From NCBI RefSeq assembly GCF_018448495.1, contig NZ_CP049902.1:930001-994000 (forward strand): 64,000 nucleotides of DNA. Reading direction: 5' to 3'. The position numbers and the translations under genes were made by a program. Shown one piece after another: positions 1 through 11,709 of the stretch. Origin of the DNA: Psychrobacter sp. WY6. Lineage in GTDB: Bacteria > Pseudomonadota > Gammaproteobacteria > Pseudomonadales > Moraxellaceae. The notes under the pieces are model-generated. The model did no database searches. It was not told the origin of the DNA and saw only the letters and a list, made by a program, of their open reading frames with translations. The stretch's first letter is position 1. Each line of letters starts with the position of its first letter.

Positions 1-1179
1 CTTGCTAAGTGGCGGATACGTCCCAGCATTTGCCGGAATTGTGTACCAAAGCGCCCAGTATTATAGGGTAGATTGTACTTGCGACATATCGCCTGTAATT
101 GTGGTGCGATACGAGCATAGTGACTGGCTGGCATATCAGGGAAAATATGGTGCTCGATTTGATGCGATAAATTACCCGTCAAAATGTGAAACAGCACTGC
201 CCTGAATATTGCTGGAGCCAAGAATTTGACGCACATACCAGTCGCCTTTAGACTCATCGGCATCGAGATGGGTATAGATATAGGCTTGTTCGGTAAAGTG
301 TCCACAGAATATCACCGCCCATGTCCATAGGTTACGAACGATATTGGCAGTAACATTACCGCTCAGTGTGGTCATAGCACTACTTCGACCTAATGTCAGC
401 CCTGCTAACGTGGGTAGTACAATATGATCTTTGCCCACTTGCCGGGCGATTTTGGCAAATAATGCGCGAGATTTCTGTTGCATGGTTTGGTGTCGATCAG
501 GGGAGTCCGCGTATTCGTCGACACTGATTTGAATATCATGAAAGGCGACCGCCCACTCAAAACCTAAAGCCAATATCGCTGTTTTAGACATATTATGGCG
601 ATCGCTTGGCGTCCAAGGTTGCTCATCAGTCACGCGAATTAAGTGATAGCCAACATCATGGTCACGACCAACGATATTGGTAAAAGTATATGCAAGTAAT
701 TATGAGAGTGTTGCCACAATGGGGCAGGACAGACAATGTCCCAATCAAACTTTTGGCTATTGAGATACGGGTGCTGCATCCAGTCATACTGACCATGCAT
801 AACATTGTGCCCAAGCTCCATATTATTTAGAATTTTGCTGAGACTCAGTAGTGAGGTGCCCAATAACCAAGTCGCGACTATTTTACGTTTTGACTGCATG
901 CATCCAGCCGCTGCTAGTAAGCCACGCGCTGTCATTTCACTATAGACTACTGCGGCATACACTCGTTTAATGTATCGTGCGTCATCATTACCTAACGAAT
1001 CCATCACGCTTCGGTAAAGCACATTTAAATGAGGGCATCAGATTGCGCCTTCGGTAAGGGCGCTCCTGTCAACGTTGTGTAGCGAGTCACTGCTTTGCTT
1101 TCTGCTGTTTTGCATCAGTTAGTGTGGTCAAAACTGGTACAGCAGATTGTGCCGTAGTGACGGGTGGTAGCAAGCGCAT
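1..1179 (-). CDS. Acyl-lipid/acyl-CoA fatty acid desaturase, frameshifted, runs off the left edge
   Basis: Membrane di-iron desaturase that would put a double bond into acyl chains and so adjust membrane fluidity. Seen directly: a first histidine cluster ELGHNVMHGQYDW (near 775-815), a second HSHNYLHH (near 690-705) and, once the frame is corrected, a third SHQIEHH cluster near 150-165. All three His boxes of the integral-membrane desaturase family are therefore present. I place the start at the ATG at 1179, preceded by AAGGA. The frame breaks near 1095, 1035, 690 (one base lost in the second His box) and 185. The next gene upstream on the same strand is its likely electron donor. The C-terminus lies outside the window. 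Family call is secure; substrate is not. Confidence 0.85.
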
Positions 1180-1288
1180 AGATAATCCTTAACCGAATGG
1201 TACGGAGAGTCGGTACTGGGTTCGGTTCAATAAGTTGTTTAAGTTTTTTACCGTAGGCTATAAGGTAACAGCAGGCTGTGTTTCTATC

Positions 1289-2529
1289 TTATAAGCCGTT
1301 ATGAGCATTTATTTTTATCACCGTGTTGCTAAATACCAGCACCACATCAGTCATGGCAATGTTGATGCAGTTTGAATAGATTCATAACCATCACTGCTCA
1401 TTTTTCCTGTGTGAAATTTTTGACCATACCGCTGACTTTATGCAGCGACACAACTGGCAGATACCTTGTCTACAACCATGTGCTAAGCGAATTCCTGCGT
1501 CCTCTGCGGCATTCAATAGGCTACTGTCAAACTGCCGTTGCCTCGCCCGTAAATAAACAGTGTGTTGTACCGCGTTTTTTTCTATCGAGGTTTGTTATCA
1601 AAATCGAAATCAGGCAACGCATGACCAAAGTTTTCTACAATGATATTATCGCGCAGGTTTTTATTGTGCGGTAAGGTTACCTTCGCCGCTGCTTTATATA
1701 AGCCAGTCAACAGAGCCTGTGACCCCATGATGCAAATATTTGCGTATCTGCCAGCGGTAGGTTTAATACCAACAAACTGTCTACGCTCAAGTGTCGCTTG
1801 CCAGCCCAAATAAGTATCAGATTTCTCGGTATTGACCAGAATAGGCGAAAGCTAGATACGCTGTGCTCAGTTGTTGCCATTGGTTTTGAACGCGAGCATT
1901 TCAGTGCGACTGTAATATAGCAACGTCACCTGATGTCCGTTGTCCAGTGCTTGCGTGATGAGTCCTAACATGGGCGTAATACCGCTGCCACCCCGATAAA
2001 TAGTAAAGAATCAGGTTTTTCGGCAGCTGATGTTGTCTGTACCTTTATAGATGATTGTGCCAAAGTGAAAGAGCCACTGGGGACACTACTGTTGATGACA
2101 CTGCCAAGTGCCATATGTTTGGTTAAATAATTCGAAACTAAGCCTTGGCTTAATAGCAATGGTAATCGCAAGATAAGGTGGTTGCTTTTTGCTATCGCCA
2201 CTATTAATACTGTTGCCAGTAGTAACGTCGTGCCACCAGAGCGGTTGATGCGCCAAACCTAATGAATAGCTGCGCTGATGATACACACCTTCAATAAGAA
2301 CGCTTAAGTTAAGGTGTTGCCCACCCTGCCAACCACGTTGCGAACCCACTAATTGCCGTCGAAAAGCATGATTGATCTCAAATCTGAGCGCTATTAAGTC
2401 ATCGCTAAGGGTATACCGCGCAACAAGGCGCAGCTTTGGGACAGTGAAAGACCAAAACGGCTGTAAGTGTGATCCAATAAAATCGATAAATGCATGTTGA
2501 ATCATTTCAGGGCGATAGCCGTTGGTCAT
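1289..2529 (-). CDS. Ferredoxin reductase-type oxidoreductase with C-terminal 2Fe-2S domain, frameshifted
   Basis: Predicted electron-transfer partner of the desaturase downstream. Reading the pieces together gives an FAD-binding FNR domain with GGQHLNL and the flavin motif RSYSL (near 2255-2330), then an NAD(P)-binding GGGSGITPM motif (near 1975-1990), then a plant-type ferredoxin domain with cysteines in GCRQGICQLCRC (near 1440-1475) and a distal cysteine in CINIAMTDVV (near 1335-1365). This domain order is known for reductases paired with acyl desaturases. The frame is broken at least three times (near 2120, 1985 and 1850), so the exact end is uncertain: a stop lies at 1289, but the family C-terminus would fit a stop near 1328. 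The gap to the desaturase start is about 110 bp, consistent with one transcript. Confidence 0.75.
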
Positions 2530-2962
2530 ATTGTCAGTACCTTTATTAATACTATTAAAATGATTGACAGCATAAATAGTGTGTTCACCTGTGCGCCAAT
2601 TTAGCGGATATCACTTAGGTCAGGTTGATTGAATTTGTTAAGATATCCTAACATGCTAACGGCTATGATTAAATTTGCGAAAGTTTTGATGCTATTTTTT
2701 GTGGTCTTTATAAAACAGTTATAAGTCAGAATGTTAAGCGAAACGGTTAGATAGTAGGTTTCGTTACCGCTTTTAGCTAGAAAGCTGAGCACTCTGTGAC
2801 AAAAGCCGTAAAATCGTTAAAACAATCTGTTGGCTTGCAGGGTATGCGCCACAATGCGATAATGGCTTATAATTTGTAACCCTGATTTTGAGGTGCAGCA
2901 CGCTTGGCATCATTGCTAAGTATGATTTGCTCGCCTCTTTTATGCAGTCTATCGGAGTGTTA
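2530..2962. other. Intergenic region between reductase and ettA
   Basis: No convincing gene. It must hold the divergent promoters of the reductase (leftward) and ettA (rightward). A TATAAT hexamer at 2868-2873 lies 89 bp before the ettA ATG and is a plausible -10, but its -35 is poor. I saw no regulator gene here, although a TetR-type regulator often accompanies this desaturase/reductase pair in relatives. Confidence 0.4.
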
Positions 2963-4623
2963 ATGGCTCAATATATTTACACGATGAACAACGTGTCAAA
3001 ACTTGTTCCGCCTAAGCGTGAAATCTTAAAGAACATAAACCTATCGTTCTTCCCAGGTGCCAAAATCGGTGTCCTAGGTATTAACGGTTCAGGTAAATCA
3101 ACCTTGCTACGCATTATGGCGGGCGTGGATACTGAATTTAGTGGTGAAGCGCGCGCGCAGACAGGTACCAAGATCGGTTATCTGCCGCAGGAACCACAGC
3201 TTGATGACAGCAAAGACGTGCGTGGTAACGTCGAAGACGGTATGCGTGAAGCCTTAGATGCGCTCGCACGTTTAGATGCCATTTACGCAGAATACGCTGA
3301 ACCCGATGCTGACTTTGATAAGCTTGCTGAAGAACAAGGCAAGATGGAAGACATCATTCAAGCGTGGGATGCCCATAACTTAAATACCCAGCTCGAAAAA
3401 GCGGCTGATGCCCTACGTCTGCCACCTTGGGATGCGGATGTTAGTAAGCTGTCTGGTGGTGAAAAACGCCGTGTGGCACTATGTCGTTTGCTATTGTCAC
3501 GCCCTGACATGCTGTTACTTGACGAACCAACCAACCATTTGGACGCTGAGTCCGTAGCATGGTTAGAGCAGTTCTTGCAGAACTACAGCGGTACAATCGT
3601 TGCCATTACCCATGATAGATATTTCCTAGACAACGTCGCTCAGTGGATTTTGGAGCTAGATCGTGGCCATGGTTATCCGTATGAAGGCAACTATACTGAG
3701 TGGCTCGAGCAAAAGAACACGCGTTTAGAGCAGCAGAACAAGCAAGAAGAGTCATTGCTAAAGCATTGAAAAAAGAGCTGGATTGGATTCGTAAAAACCA
3801 GAAAGGCCAACAAGCCAAGTCTAAATCTCGTGTACAGCGCTTTGAAGAGTTGAACTCAACAGAGTTCCAGCAGCGCAATGAGACAGCTGAAATTTATATT
3901 CCACCGGGTCCTCGTTTGGGTAATAAAGTCATTGAAGTGAATAACATCTCCAAATCATTTGGTGATCGTCTGCTTTATGAAAACCTAAGCTTTAACGTGC
4001 CAGCTGGTGCTATTGTCGGTATCATCGGTCCAAACGGTGCGGGTAAAACCACGCTATTTAATATGATTACCGAACGTGATACGCCAGATACGGGTTCAGT
4101 CGATTTGGGCGAAAGTGTTAAAGTTGCCTATGTTGGTCAGGTACGTGACAACTTAGATGACAGCAAAACCGTTTGGGAAGAAGTGTCTGACGGTCTTGAT
4201 ATTATTACGGTTGGCGATTACACCACGCCAAGTCGTGCTTATATCGGTCGCTTTAACTTCAAAGGCTCAGATCAGCAAAAGCACGTCGGTCAATTGTCTG
4301 GCGGTGAGCGTAACCGCTTACAGCTAGCGAAGACATTGAAGCAGGGCGCGAACGTATTGCTCCTTGATGAACCGTCAAACGATTTGGATATTGAAACCTT
4401 ACGTGCGCTAGAAGATGCGATTCAGGTCTTCCCAGGTACGGTAATGGTCGTCTCGCATGATCGCTGGTTCCTTGACCGTATCGCGACTCATATCTTGGCG
4501 TTCGAAGATGAAGGTCCAGTTTGGTTCGATGGTAACTATTCTGAGTTTGAAACGTATCGCAAAAAGACGATGGGTGATGCTGCCACTCCTAAGCGTATGA
4601 AATATAAAAAGATTTCGACTTAG
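2963..4623 (+). CDS. ettA: Energy-dependent translational throttle protein EttA (ABC-F ATPase), one frameshift
   Basis: ABC-F protein that binds the ribosomal E site and gates the first elongation steps according to the ATP/ADP ratio; cytoplasmic, no membrane partner. Two ATPase cassettes are visible: Walker [10 protein letters not shown], signature LSGGEKRRV and Walker [12 protein letters not shown] in the first; [18 protein letters not shown] and [11 protein letters not shown] in the second. Start chosen at the ATG giving [13 protein letters not shown], which matches the family N-terminus. The frame breaks near 3760, where the sequence encoding [11 protein letters not shown] lacks one base (GG read as G). 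Corrected length is about 553 residues, as expected for EttA. Followed by a hairpin terminator shared with plsB. Confidence 0.93.
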
Positions 4624-4699
4624 GGTTGTTTAAAAGGTAGTTACTTAAAAGATAGTTGTTAAAAAAAACAGCTACTTAGAAATTTCAAATTTAAAGATA

Positions 4700-4733
4700 A
4701 AAAAAGGCCTCTAATCAATTAGAGGTTTTTTTG
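4700..4733. terminator. Bidirectional rho-independent terminator, ettA/plsB
   Basis: Stem CCTCTAAT / ATTAGAGG with a very short loop, flanked by an A-run on the left and a T-run on the right, between the converging ends of ettA and plsB. Confidence 0.85.
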
Positions 4734-4740
4734 CTCGATA

Positions 4741-7582
4741 TCAGTTTAGCTCATTAAATATTATAGCTGGTTGCAGATTAACGCTTACGGCCAAATTTAC
4801 GCTGCTTTTATTACTAATCTCAGTAATCGCATGAGTAATTTCTTCTTCATCTAAGCTGGCGACTTGCTGCAAAATCTGCATCATGTCAGGCGTTAGCACG
4901 TACTTAGCATGACGAGCAATATCATTGATACGATGATCGAAGGTCAATACGCCAGTTTCATCATCTTTTTGCAAGTAATCAAGACGAGTCAAGGCACTGA
5001 TGAAGCTGGTGAATAAGGCGCGGTCAAAGAAATCAGGAATATCATCTGCATATAGTACAGATAAGCGCTGACCCAGCAGATGACACAGATCAACGACTTC
5101 GCTTTCGGTTAGATTGCCTGAGCCTTGCTGGGCGAGTAGGGCAAGCGTCATAAAGTAACGCTCAAGGCTCTGTCCGACAGGCGTAGCTAGCACTTGCAGC
5201 TGCTGATAGCATTTGCTGTTTGACTCAGGGACGCTAAGTACGCCATCGCTCAATTCGACAATTAGACCATGCGAGAGTAGGCTGTCGACTTTTTTGTTCA
5301 AGGTATCAGCCAAGCCATGTGCGGGATAATATAAGAACAGCTCGCTTTGTAAAAATGGATAGAGTTGCTTAGCAATATTGTCCAAACGACTACGCTCGAT
5401 ACGACCGTTCCGCGCCACTAATGCTGATAAGAAAGACAGTAAAATAAACACATGCAGGATATTATTACGGAAATAACTGAGCAATGCCGCTTGCTTGCCG
5501 GCAATTTGAATGATGTCGCCTAAGATATGCGGCGTACGTTCAATGAGCTTTAGTTTGATACCATAATCAATGATTTGCTGCGGACTCATATCTGTAATGA
5601 CGGTATCGTCTGAGTAGGACAACTGCTGAGCAAGACCTTGATAGAGGGCAATTTGCTCACGGCAGATTTCTTCATCTAAAGCCGCTTTAGGCGCTGATAA
5701 TAATACCAATGATAATAACGAAACGGGCGTCACAACCGCCGCCTTATTGATATGCTGCATGATTTTGACGCCAATGTTATCGACCATCGCACTGGCTTTA
5801 TCATCGAGCGGGGTATCGGTGCGATCCGTCGGCAAGCTATTGGCTGGCACATCGAATTTTGTCATAAAGTCGCTAAGATGCAGCGGTGTGCCAAAGCTTA
5901 GATGTACATTACCAAAGATACGCTCAATTTTACGACCAACTTTGAGTAAGCCTAGTAAAGATTCAGATTCTTTTGGCTTGCCTTTTAACTCACCAACATA
6001 GGTACCACCTTCCATAATACGCTCATAACCGATATAAGTCGGAATGAAAACCACTGGCTTCTCAGAATGACGTAATTGACTGTGCACTGTCATTGCTAGC
6101 ATGCCCATCTTCGGTGGTAATAAACGTCCTGAACGCGAGCGACCACCCTCAATAAAGTATTCAATCGGCGTGTTACGTGTAATAAGGGTGTGCATATCGC
6201 GGAGGACGGCAGTATAAAGTGCATTGCCACGAAAGCTACGACGTATATAAAAGGCAACCGCGCCGCGTAATAATGGCCCTAATACGGGTACATCTAGGTT
6301 GTCACCAGCAGCGACATAAGGAATGCTTAGACCACGCTTGTAGTGAGATGACGTAAGATAGCAATAGATAATCGACATGGCTACGATGACAAGGCACATA
6401 GACCAGCTCATAGTCAGTCGCAAGCTCACGTACACGCTCGAAATGATGGACTTCTACGCCATCATAGAGTTGCGTCCATAACCACGTTAAAAACTTATAA
6501 AAACCGCGCACGATGGAATGTGAATAGTCATTGACCATCTCATTGGCGTAACCTTTAGCCAAGACACGGGCTTCACGTACACTGATACCAGATTCTACGG
6601 CTTCTGCCTCTATCGCATGTTTGATAGCTGGTGAACACCAGCTTATCTACTAAGTTGCGTCTGTCTGATAAATCAGGACCGAGCATACTGGCACGCTGCT
6701 TGTCTAAATAAACCGTAAGCCGCTGCTGTAGCATACGTACCAGCTCACGATTGCTGTCAGCGGTCGCTACCAAAGCATAGTTTGGTGCTTCGTCAGCATC
6801 GCCCACGCTACTCGTGATGTCTAAATGGCTGTCTTTTGCAGGACTTCTTTTACAGTGCCTTCTTTTATAAAGTTCTCTTTCGAATCAACGGCTAGTGAAT
6901 CAAAAATAGAAAACCCTTCTTCATCACCTTTAAGGCTATCATTGATAAGGGTACGTAGATCTTGAGGTGGATGGAACTGTACAAAGGTGTCACGTCCCAT
7001 TACTCCGATATTAAAGAGCTGCTTGGTGATGCTAGGGTCTTGCCAGTTGTCAGCGGTCAGCAGCTTAAACAGTGAATCCTCTTTTTCTGGTGCACGTCCC
7101 CATAAAATAGAGACGGGCACCAAACGTACTTTTAGCTCTGGATGTTGCAAAACAGCAGACACCAAACGTGACAGGCGCGGTGATAATTGGCTGTCTTTGG
7201 CGCTTGGATGGTTCAAAAATATGATGGCTGCGTTTTCTTTGATATTATGGGCGGCATCATGTACCCCAACCAATGCTGGTGGTAAGTTATGCTCTTGCGT
7301 CTGCAGGTCAATCAAAATACTGTTGGAGCGCGAATAATCTTGCACATAAAATCTTAGCGTTTGATCGTCTGTATCGAACTCAGGTAATTCACCCAATAAC
7401 TTAGGTTTAACAGCGACATCGAGTAGCTGCCCCGATAGCTTGCGATAAATTTGATTAATCGGCGCATTGGAATAAGGCTTGGGGGCGATTGGATTGACGT
7501 CAGTATTAGAAGTGCTGTCGGTTGTGACTGGCGCTTTAAAAATCCGTTTTTTTAAGAACTTCGGTATCATAATCAGTATCAA
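4741..7582 (-). CDS. plsB: Glycerol-3-phosphate 1-O-acyltransferase PlsB, three frameshifts
   Basis: Inner-membrane acyltransferase that makes lysophosphatidic acid, the first step of phospholipid synthesis. The acyltransferase motifs are all seen: HRSHVD (H-x4-D, near 6371-6388), the substrate-binding FYIRRSFRGN (near 6220-6260) and EYFIEGGRSRSGR (near 6125-6165). The frame is interrupted near 6815, 6570 and 6400; the last break lies just after the HX4D box. Corrected length is roughly 945 residues, longer than the E. coli enzyme (807) because of an N-terminal extension. The start is at 7582, or an in-frame ATG at 7570. Stands alone, divergent from ybaK. An essential lipid enzyme with this many breaks argues for sequence error. 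Confidence 0.92.
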
Positions 7583-7825
7583 AAATAGTCAAGTATGTTG
7601 CGCTTATGATGCCATAAAAGCCATCAAAGCGATATATAGTGTCTGTATATGCTAATATTAATACGGTCTGGTTACTATATAGTGAGTTAAGCCGCTCTTA
7701 ATAAGCTCAAATAATTGAAAGTTAATGTATTTAGCGCAATAATAGTTCGGCGACAACCAAGAGTCACTATAGAGTAATTATGTTTACATCTACCCATTAA
7801 TATCATTGATATAAGCTGAAATATT

Positions 7826-8312
7826 ATGACACCAGCGATTAATCTTGCCAAACAACGCGCTCTGAAATATCAATTACACGAATATGTCCATGACAGTAAT
7901 GCCGCCTCTTTTGGCTTAGAGGCGGCAGAAAAGCTAGGCGTGGATGTGTCACAAGTGTTCAAAACCTTGGTGGTGTCGACAGAGACTGGTGCGCTTGCCG
8001 TTGCTATCTTACCCGTATAAAACGTTAAACTTTAAAAAAATGGCTAAGGCGCTATCTTCGAATAAATTGCTGACCTGCAAAAAAGTGCAAATGGCGGATC
8101 CTAAGCAGGTAGAGCGTAGTACGGGCTATGTGCTAGGTGGCGTCAGCCCATTGGGACAAAAGAAGCGCTTGCCGACTATCATAGACAGCTCGGCTGTAGA
8201 GCAGACAACGATTTATGTCAGCGGTGGTCGCCGTGGTTTAGAAATTGAGCTGCTACCAGCACAATTAGCTGAGACCCTTGCTGCTTGCTTTAGTACTATT
8301 ATTGATGACTAA
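7826..8312 (+). CDS. ybaK: Cys-tRNA(Pro)/Cys-tRNA(Cys) deacylase YbaK, one frameshift
   Basis: Trans-editing factor that hydrolyses cysteine mischarged on tRNA-Pro. N-terminal part begins [13 protein letters not shown] and continues with [11 protein letters not shown]. After a frame break near 8015 come the diagnostic [20 protein letters not shown] and an [10 protein letters not shown]-terminus. Corrected length is about 161 residues, normal for YbaK/EbsC. The ProRS INS-like fold is known for the family; no separate domain is visible. Monocistronic in appearance, about 107 bp before the CHMI-like gene on the same strand. Confidence 0.9.
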
Positions 8313-8419
8313 AAAGTTACTGATGACTGAAAATCGTTGCCGCTAACGGGCTGTTCAATCAAGTCTGAAACGATAGCTAATATTTTATCCCCTCACTCAT
8401 ATTTTATAAGGACATATTC

Positions 8420-8794
8420 ATGCCACATCTAACCATTCAAATGACGCCAAATGTCAGTATTGCTCATGAAGAATCATTGCTTAAAGCGTTAAATAAAGCG
8501 TTATGGGACAGTGGGCACTTTGGCACGCCGACTGATATTAAAGCACGGATCGTACCTATTGAGACATTTTTGGTAGGCGTTGAAGATGATGAGCAGGCGT
8601 ATGGCTTTATTTATGCGCATCTAAAACTAATGACTGGTCGTGACATGGTTATTCGCAATCAGCTAGCAGGGCTGCTGGTGACGATGATAGAGCAGGAGAT
8701 AGGCGCAGAGCAATCAGGGCGAGCAGCCTTACAGATATGTGTGGAAGTTGAAGAAATTAGCGCGGTGTATCATAAAAAAATACTGGGTAGCTAA
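8420..8794 (+). CDS. 5-carboxymethyl-2-hydroxymuconate isomerase-like (CHMI family) protein
   Basis: Intact 124-residue protein of the CHMI family, tautomerase-superfamily trimers whose catalytic base is the N-terminal proline left after Met removal. The start MPHLTIQMTPN supplies Pro-1 after Met. In homoprotocatechuate catabolism the enzyme isomerises CHM, but no other hpa gene is nearby, so the native substrate is unknown. ATG at 8420 is preceded by AAGGA. It follows ybaK on the same strand. Family assignment rests on the N-terminus, the length and the internal LKLMTGRD segment. Confidence 0.72.
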   Translation: MPHLTIQMTPNVSIAHEESLLKALNKALWDSGHFGTPTDIKARIVPIETFLVGVEDDEQAYGFIYAHLKLMTGRDMVIRNQLAGLLVTMIEQEIGAEQSGRAALQICVEVEEISAVYHKKILGS

Positions 8795-8831
8795 AATGCT
8801 GATATCGTCCGAAACAACGATTCATCAATTG

Positions 8832-9261
8832 TTATAAGTACTCACATAGCGATTTACTGGCATATGTGGGTAATATCATTACCTCAACCTTATAACCAGC
8901 CGTTTTACCTTCAGTCGCCATCAAGTTGCGGGCAATACGTAAGCGATATTCTCCGGTTGCGGGTAGGCAGCCTTGATACACGATACCGCCTTTGCTACCA
9001 TCTTGCGTACCGTTTGGCATATGTAATACGCCGACATTGGCTGTCTCAGGCGTACCAGTAAGTGGTACAATTAATAACGGCATATTGCCAGCTGGTGGCA
9101 TCAAAGCGATACCAGCGCTCATCTTCATTGGGGCTTAATTTGCCAGTGACCGCACTACTGATCGCGCCTTTGGCAAATTTAATAGGAATGTCAGGGTTTT
9201 TAGCCAGCTCCGTAGCACTAGTTGCGCTAAAACTGATCAGTGCCGTACTGAGCAGTAGCAC
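8832..9261 (-). CDS. Small secreted PliG/PPC-like periplasmic protein, frameshifted
   Basis: A signal-peptide-like N-terminus (LLLSTALISFSATSA) precedes a beta-rich domain with DIPIKFAKGAISSAVTGKL, RWYRFDA, then, after a frame break near 9105, CLPATGEYRLRIARNL and GYKVEVMIL. This layout (short beta strands, a Y-x-F strand, and LPATGEYRLRI near the end) resembles E. coli PliG, the periplasmic inhibitor of g-type lysozyme, and the PPC (prepeptidase C-terminal) fold. The resemblance is by eye only. In-frame start GTG at 9261; the true start may lie slightly upstream near 9300 behind another break. Function inferred: periplasmic binding or inhibitor protein. Confidence 0.55.
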
Positions 9262-9420
9262 TCTATAAATGATGAAGCTAAGGAAGTTTTTTGATGATCA
9301 ATGGGTAACATGATTGGCTCCTAAAATGGCTATTTATCTATAATGAGTTACTCGTTATCCCTCATCTATGATGTATATTATATCGTAGGCTTTATGAGAA
9401 GGTCTGTGTTTTAGTAAGCA

Positions 9421-9451
9421 TAAAAAAGCGCCTACATGCTAGGCGTTTTTA
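9421..9451 (-). terminator. Terminator of the acyl-CoA dehydrogenase gene
   Basis: Stem GCGCCTA / TAGGCG with loop CATGC, flanked by an A-run and a T-run, just beyond the dehydrogenase stop at 9494. It can act in both directions. Confidence 0.8.
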
Positions 9452-9493
9452 TTAATTATTGCTTAATTGTGATGCTATCTTAGTCTAAAAAAC

Positions 9494-11313
9494 TTAGTCT
9501 AGAAAAGCAAAGTTCTCAATCTTCATTGCTGTCATGCTTTCACTTGGTGCAACCATGGCTTCGGCATGCCCCGAGGTACGTGGTAACAACTTATCAAAAT
9601 AGAATTCAGCCGTTTGGATCTTAGCTTTGTAGAATTCTGGTGATTCAGCGCCGCCATTTTCTAGCTTGTCATAAGCGACCGCTGCCATACGCGCCCAATG
9701 ATAACCCATCATGACATAGCCTGAGTACATCAAGAAATCGTCTGATGCAGCAGAGATGATTTCACGATCTTTACGTGCCATTAGCATCAAGCGGACAGTC
9801 AATGTATTCCACTCAGCACATAGCTTGGTGAGCGCCCAAACGAATTTACGCATGTCTTTATCAAGTGCATACTCACCACACCATTTCATGATGCTTGAGG
9901 TGTAATCACGGATGATTTTGCCTTTAGACTGCAAGATCACTTTACGACCGAGTAAATCCAATGCTTGAATACCAGTTGTACCTTCGTACATGGTGGCGAT
10001 ACGAGCATCACGAGCAATTAGCTCCATGCCCCATTCTTTGATATAGCCGTGACCGCCATAGACTTGCTGACCATGTTTAGCCGCTTCGATACCTAGCTCA
10101 GTTAGGAAGCCTTTTAGGATTGGTGTGTAGAAACCCAATTTGTCATCCCATTTTTCAAACTCTTCATCATCGCCATTGATGATACCTTGCGCCATTTTAT
10201 CGGCATAGCGCGCAGAATGATAAATCATTGAGCGGCCACCTTCGGCAAAGGCTTTTTGGGTCAATAGCATACGACGTACGTCAGCATGGTTGATGATGGC
10301 ATCAGCAACTTTTTCAGGCTCTTTCGTGCCTGATAATGTACGCATAGAACGACGATCTTTTGCATACGGTAGCGCATTTTGGAATGACAGTTCAGTATGC
10401 GCCAAACCTTGGATGCCTGTACCGATACGTGCCGTGTTCATAAAGGTGAACATAGCTTTGAGGCCTTTGTTCGGCTCACCAATGAGATAACCAACCGCAT
10501 CATCAAAGTTTAAGACACAAGTCGCTGATGAGCTGATACCCATTTTGTGTTCGATCGACCCACAAGTCACGCCATTACGCTCGCCAATTTCACCTTCAGT
10601 AGTTGGCAAGAATTTCGGTACGATAAATAATGAGATACCGCGTGTGCCTTCTGGTGCATTTGGCAAACGTGCTAAAACAATATGAACGATGTTTTCCGTT
10701 AAATCATGCTCACCACTTGAGATGAAAATCTTAGTACCGCTAAGCTTATAAGAGCCGTCATCTTGTGGAATGGCTTTAGACTTAACTTGACCCAAATCCG
10801 TACCACATTGTGGCTCAGTCAAACACATGGTGCCTGCCCAAGAGCCTTCGACCAATTTATGCAAGTAGGTTTCTTTTTGCTCATCGGTACCATATTGCAT
10901 AATGGTATTGATACAGCCAGTTGATAGACCAGGATACATTGCCCATGGCCAGTTCGCCGTACCGATCATTTCAGCTTTAATTAAGTTCAATGAGGTCGGT
11001 AAGTTCATACCGCCGTACTCTTCAGGGTAAGAAATACCTTGCCAGCCGCCTTCTACAAATTGATCATAAGCTTCTTTAAAGCCTTTAGGGGTTGTGACAA
11101 CCCCATTCTCAAAATGACAACCTTCAGCATCTGCTGGCTGATATAAAGGCGCTAAGACATTTTCAGCAAAATCTGCCATCCCTTGAAGAATCATATCAAC
11201 GGTTTCAGGATCGGCATTTTCGCCATTGTCCAAATCTTTATAATGAGTTTGAAAGTCGAAAACATCATTTATTAAAACTTGATATCACGTAAAGGTGCTT
11301 TGTAAGTTAACAT
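9494..11313 (-). CDS. Acyl-CoA dehydrogenase (DmdC-like, about 606 aa), one frameshift near the N-terminus
   Basis: FAD enzyme catalysing alpha,beta-dehydrogenation of an acyl-CoA, first step of a beta-oxidation-type pathway. Visible: TMCLTEPQCGTDLG (FAD/acyl-CoA binding), the KIFISSGEHDL loop, GIQGLAHTELSFQNAL and YGGHGYIKEWGMELIARDARI near the active site, and a C-terminal extension ending AMVAPSESMTAMKIENFAFLD typical of the long DmdC-like subfamily. The N-terminus MLTYKAPLRDIKF starts at ATG 11313; the frame breaks near 11265 where a T-run appears one base short. Corrected length about 606 residues. Substrate cannot be read from sequence. Confidence 0.9.
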
Positions 11314-11709
11314 AGTCGCTCTCTTTAGTTATTCGCTATCATAAATGGCTAGCTCGGTATTTGAGCCACGTTTCATGTAAAAGGGTGTTTAATTATTTGG
11401 GGTAAGAATAGACGATATCACGGCTCGTCATTCAGATTTATCAAAAACAGCTCATCCATTTTGATTACCGTTAAGGCATCCTTGATAAAAAACAGCTGTC
11501 GCGGCGTTACTGTCAGTATAAATCTTCTATAGCGACAAATATAACTAATAACTAATATTCATAATTAATATTTTAAATCAAAACATTAATTTATGTATTG
11601 ATGAATTCGATTTTTATTAGTGTCTGTGGTTAAGTACCTATTTATGATAGATGTGACCGTATCAGAAAAATATTTTTTAACTGCATTTACGATATAAGGA
11701 AAGCCAATT
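11314..11709. other. Intergenic region upstream of the acyl-CoA dehydrogenase and the FUSC gene
   Basis: AT-rich, without a credible gene. It should hold the divergent promoters of the dehydrogenase and the FUSC-type gene. I see no clear operator or hairpin. Confidence 0.4.

Noticed and set aside
2601..2792. 63-codon minus-strand frame upstream of the reductase
   Set aside because: Low-complexity Asn/Lys/Ile composition from AT-rich DNA, no binding site and no family features.
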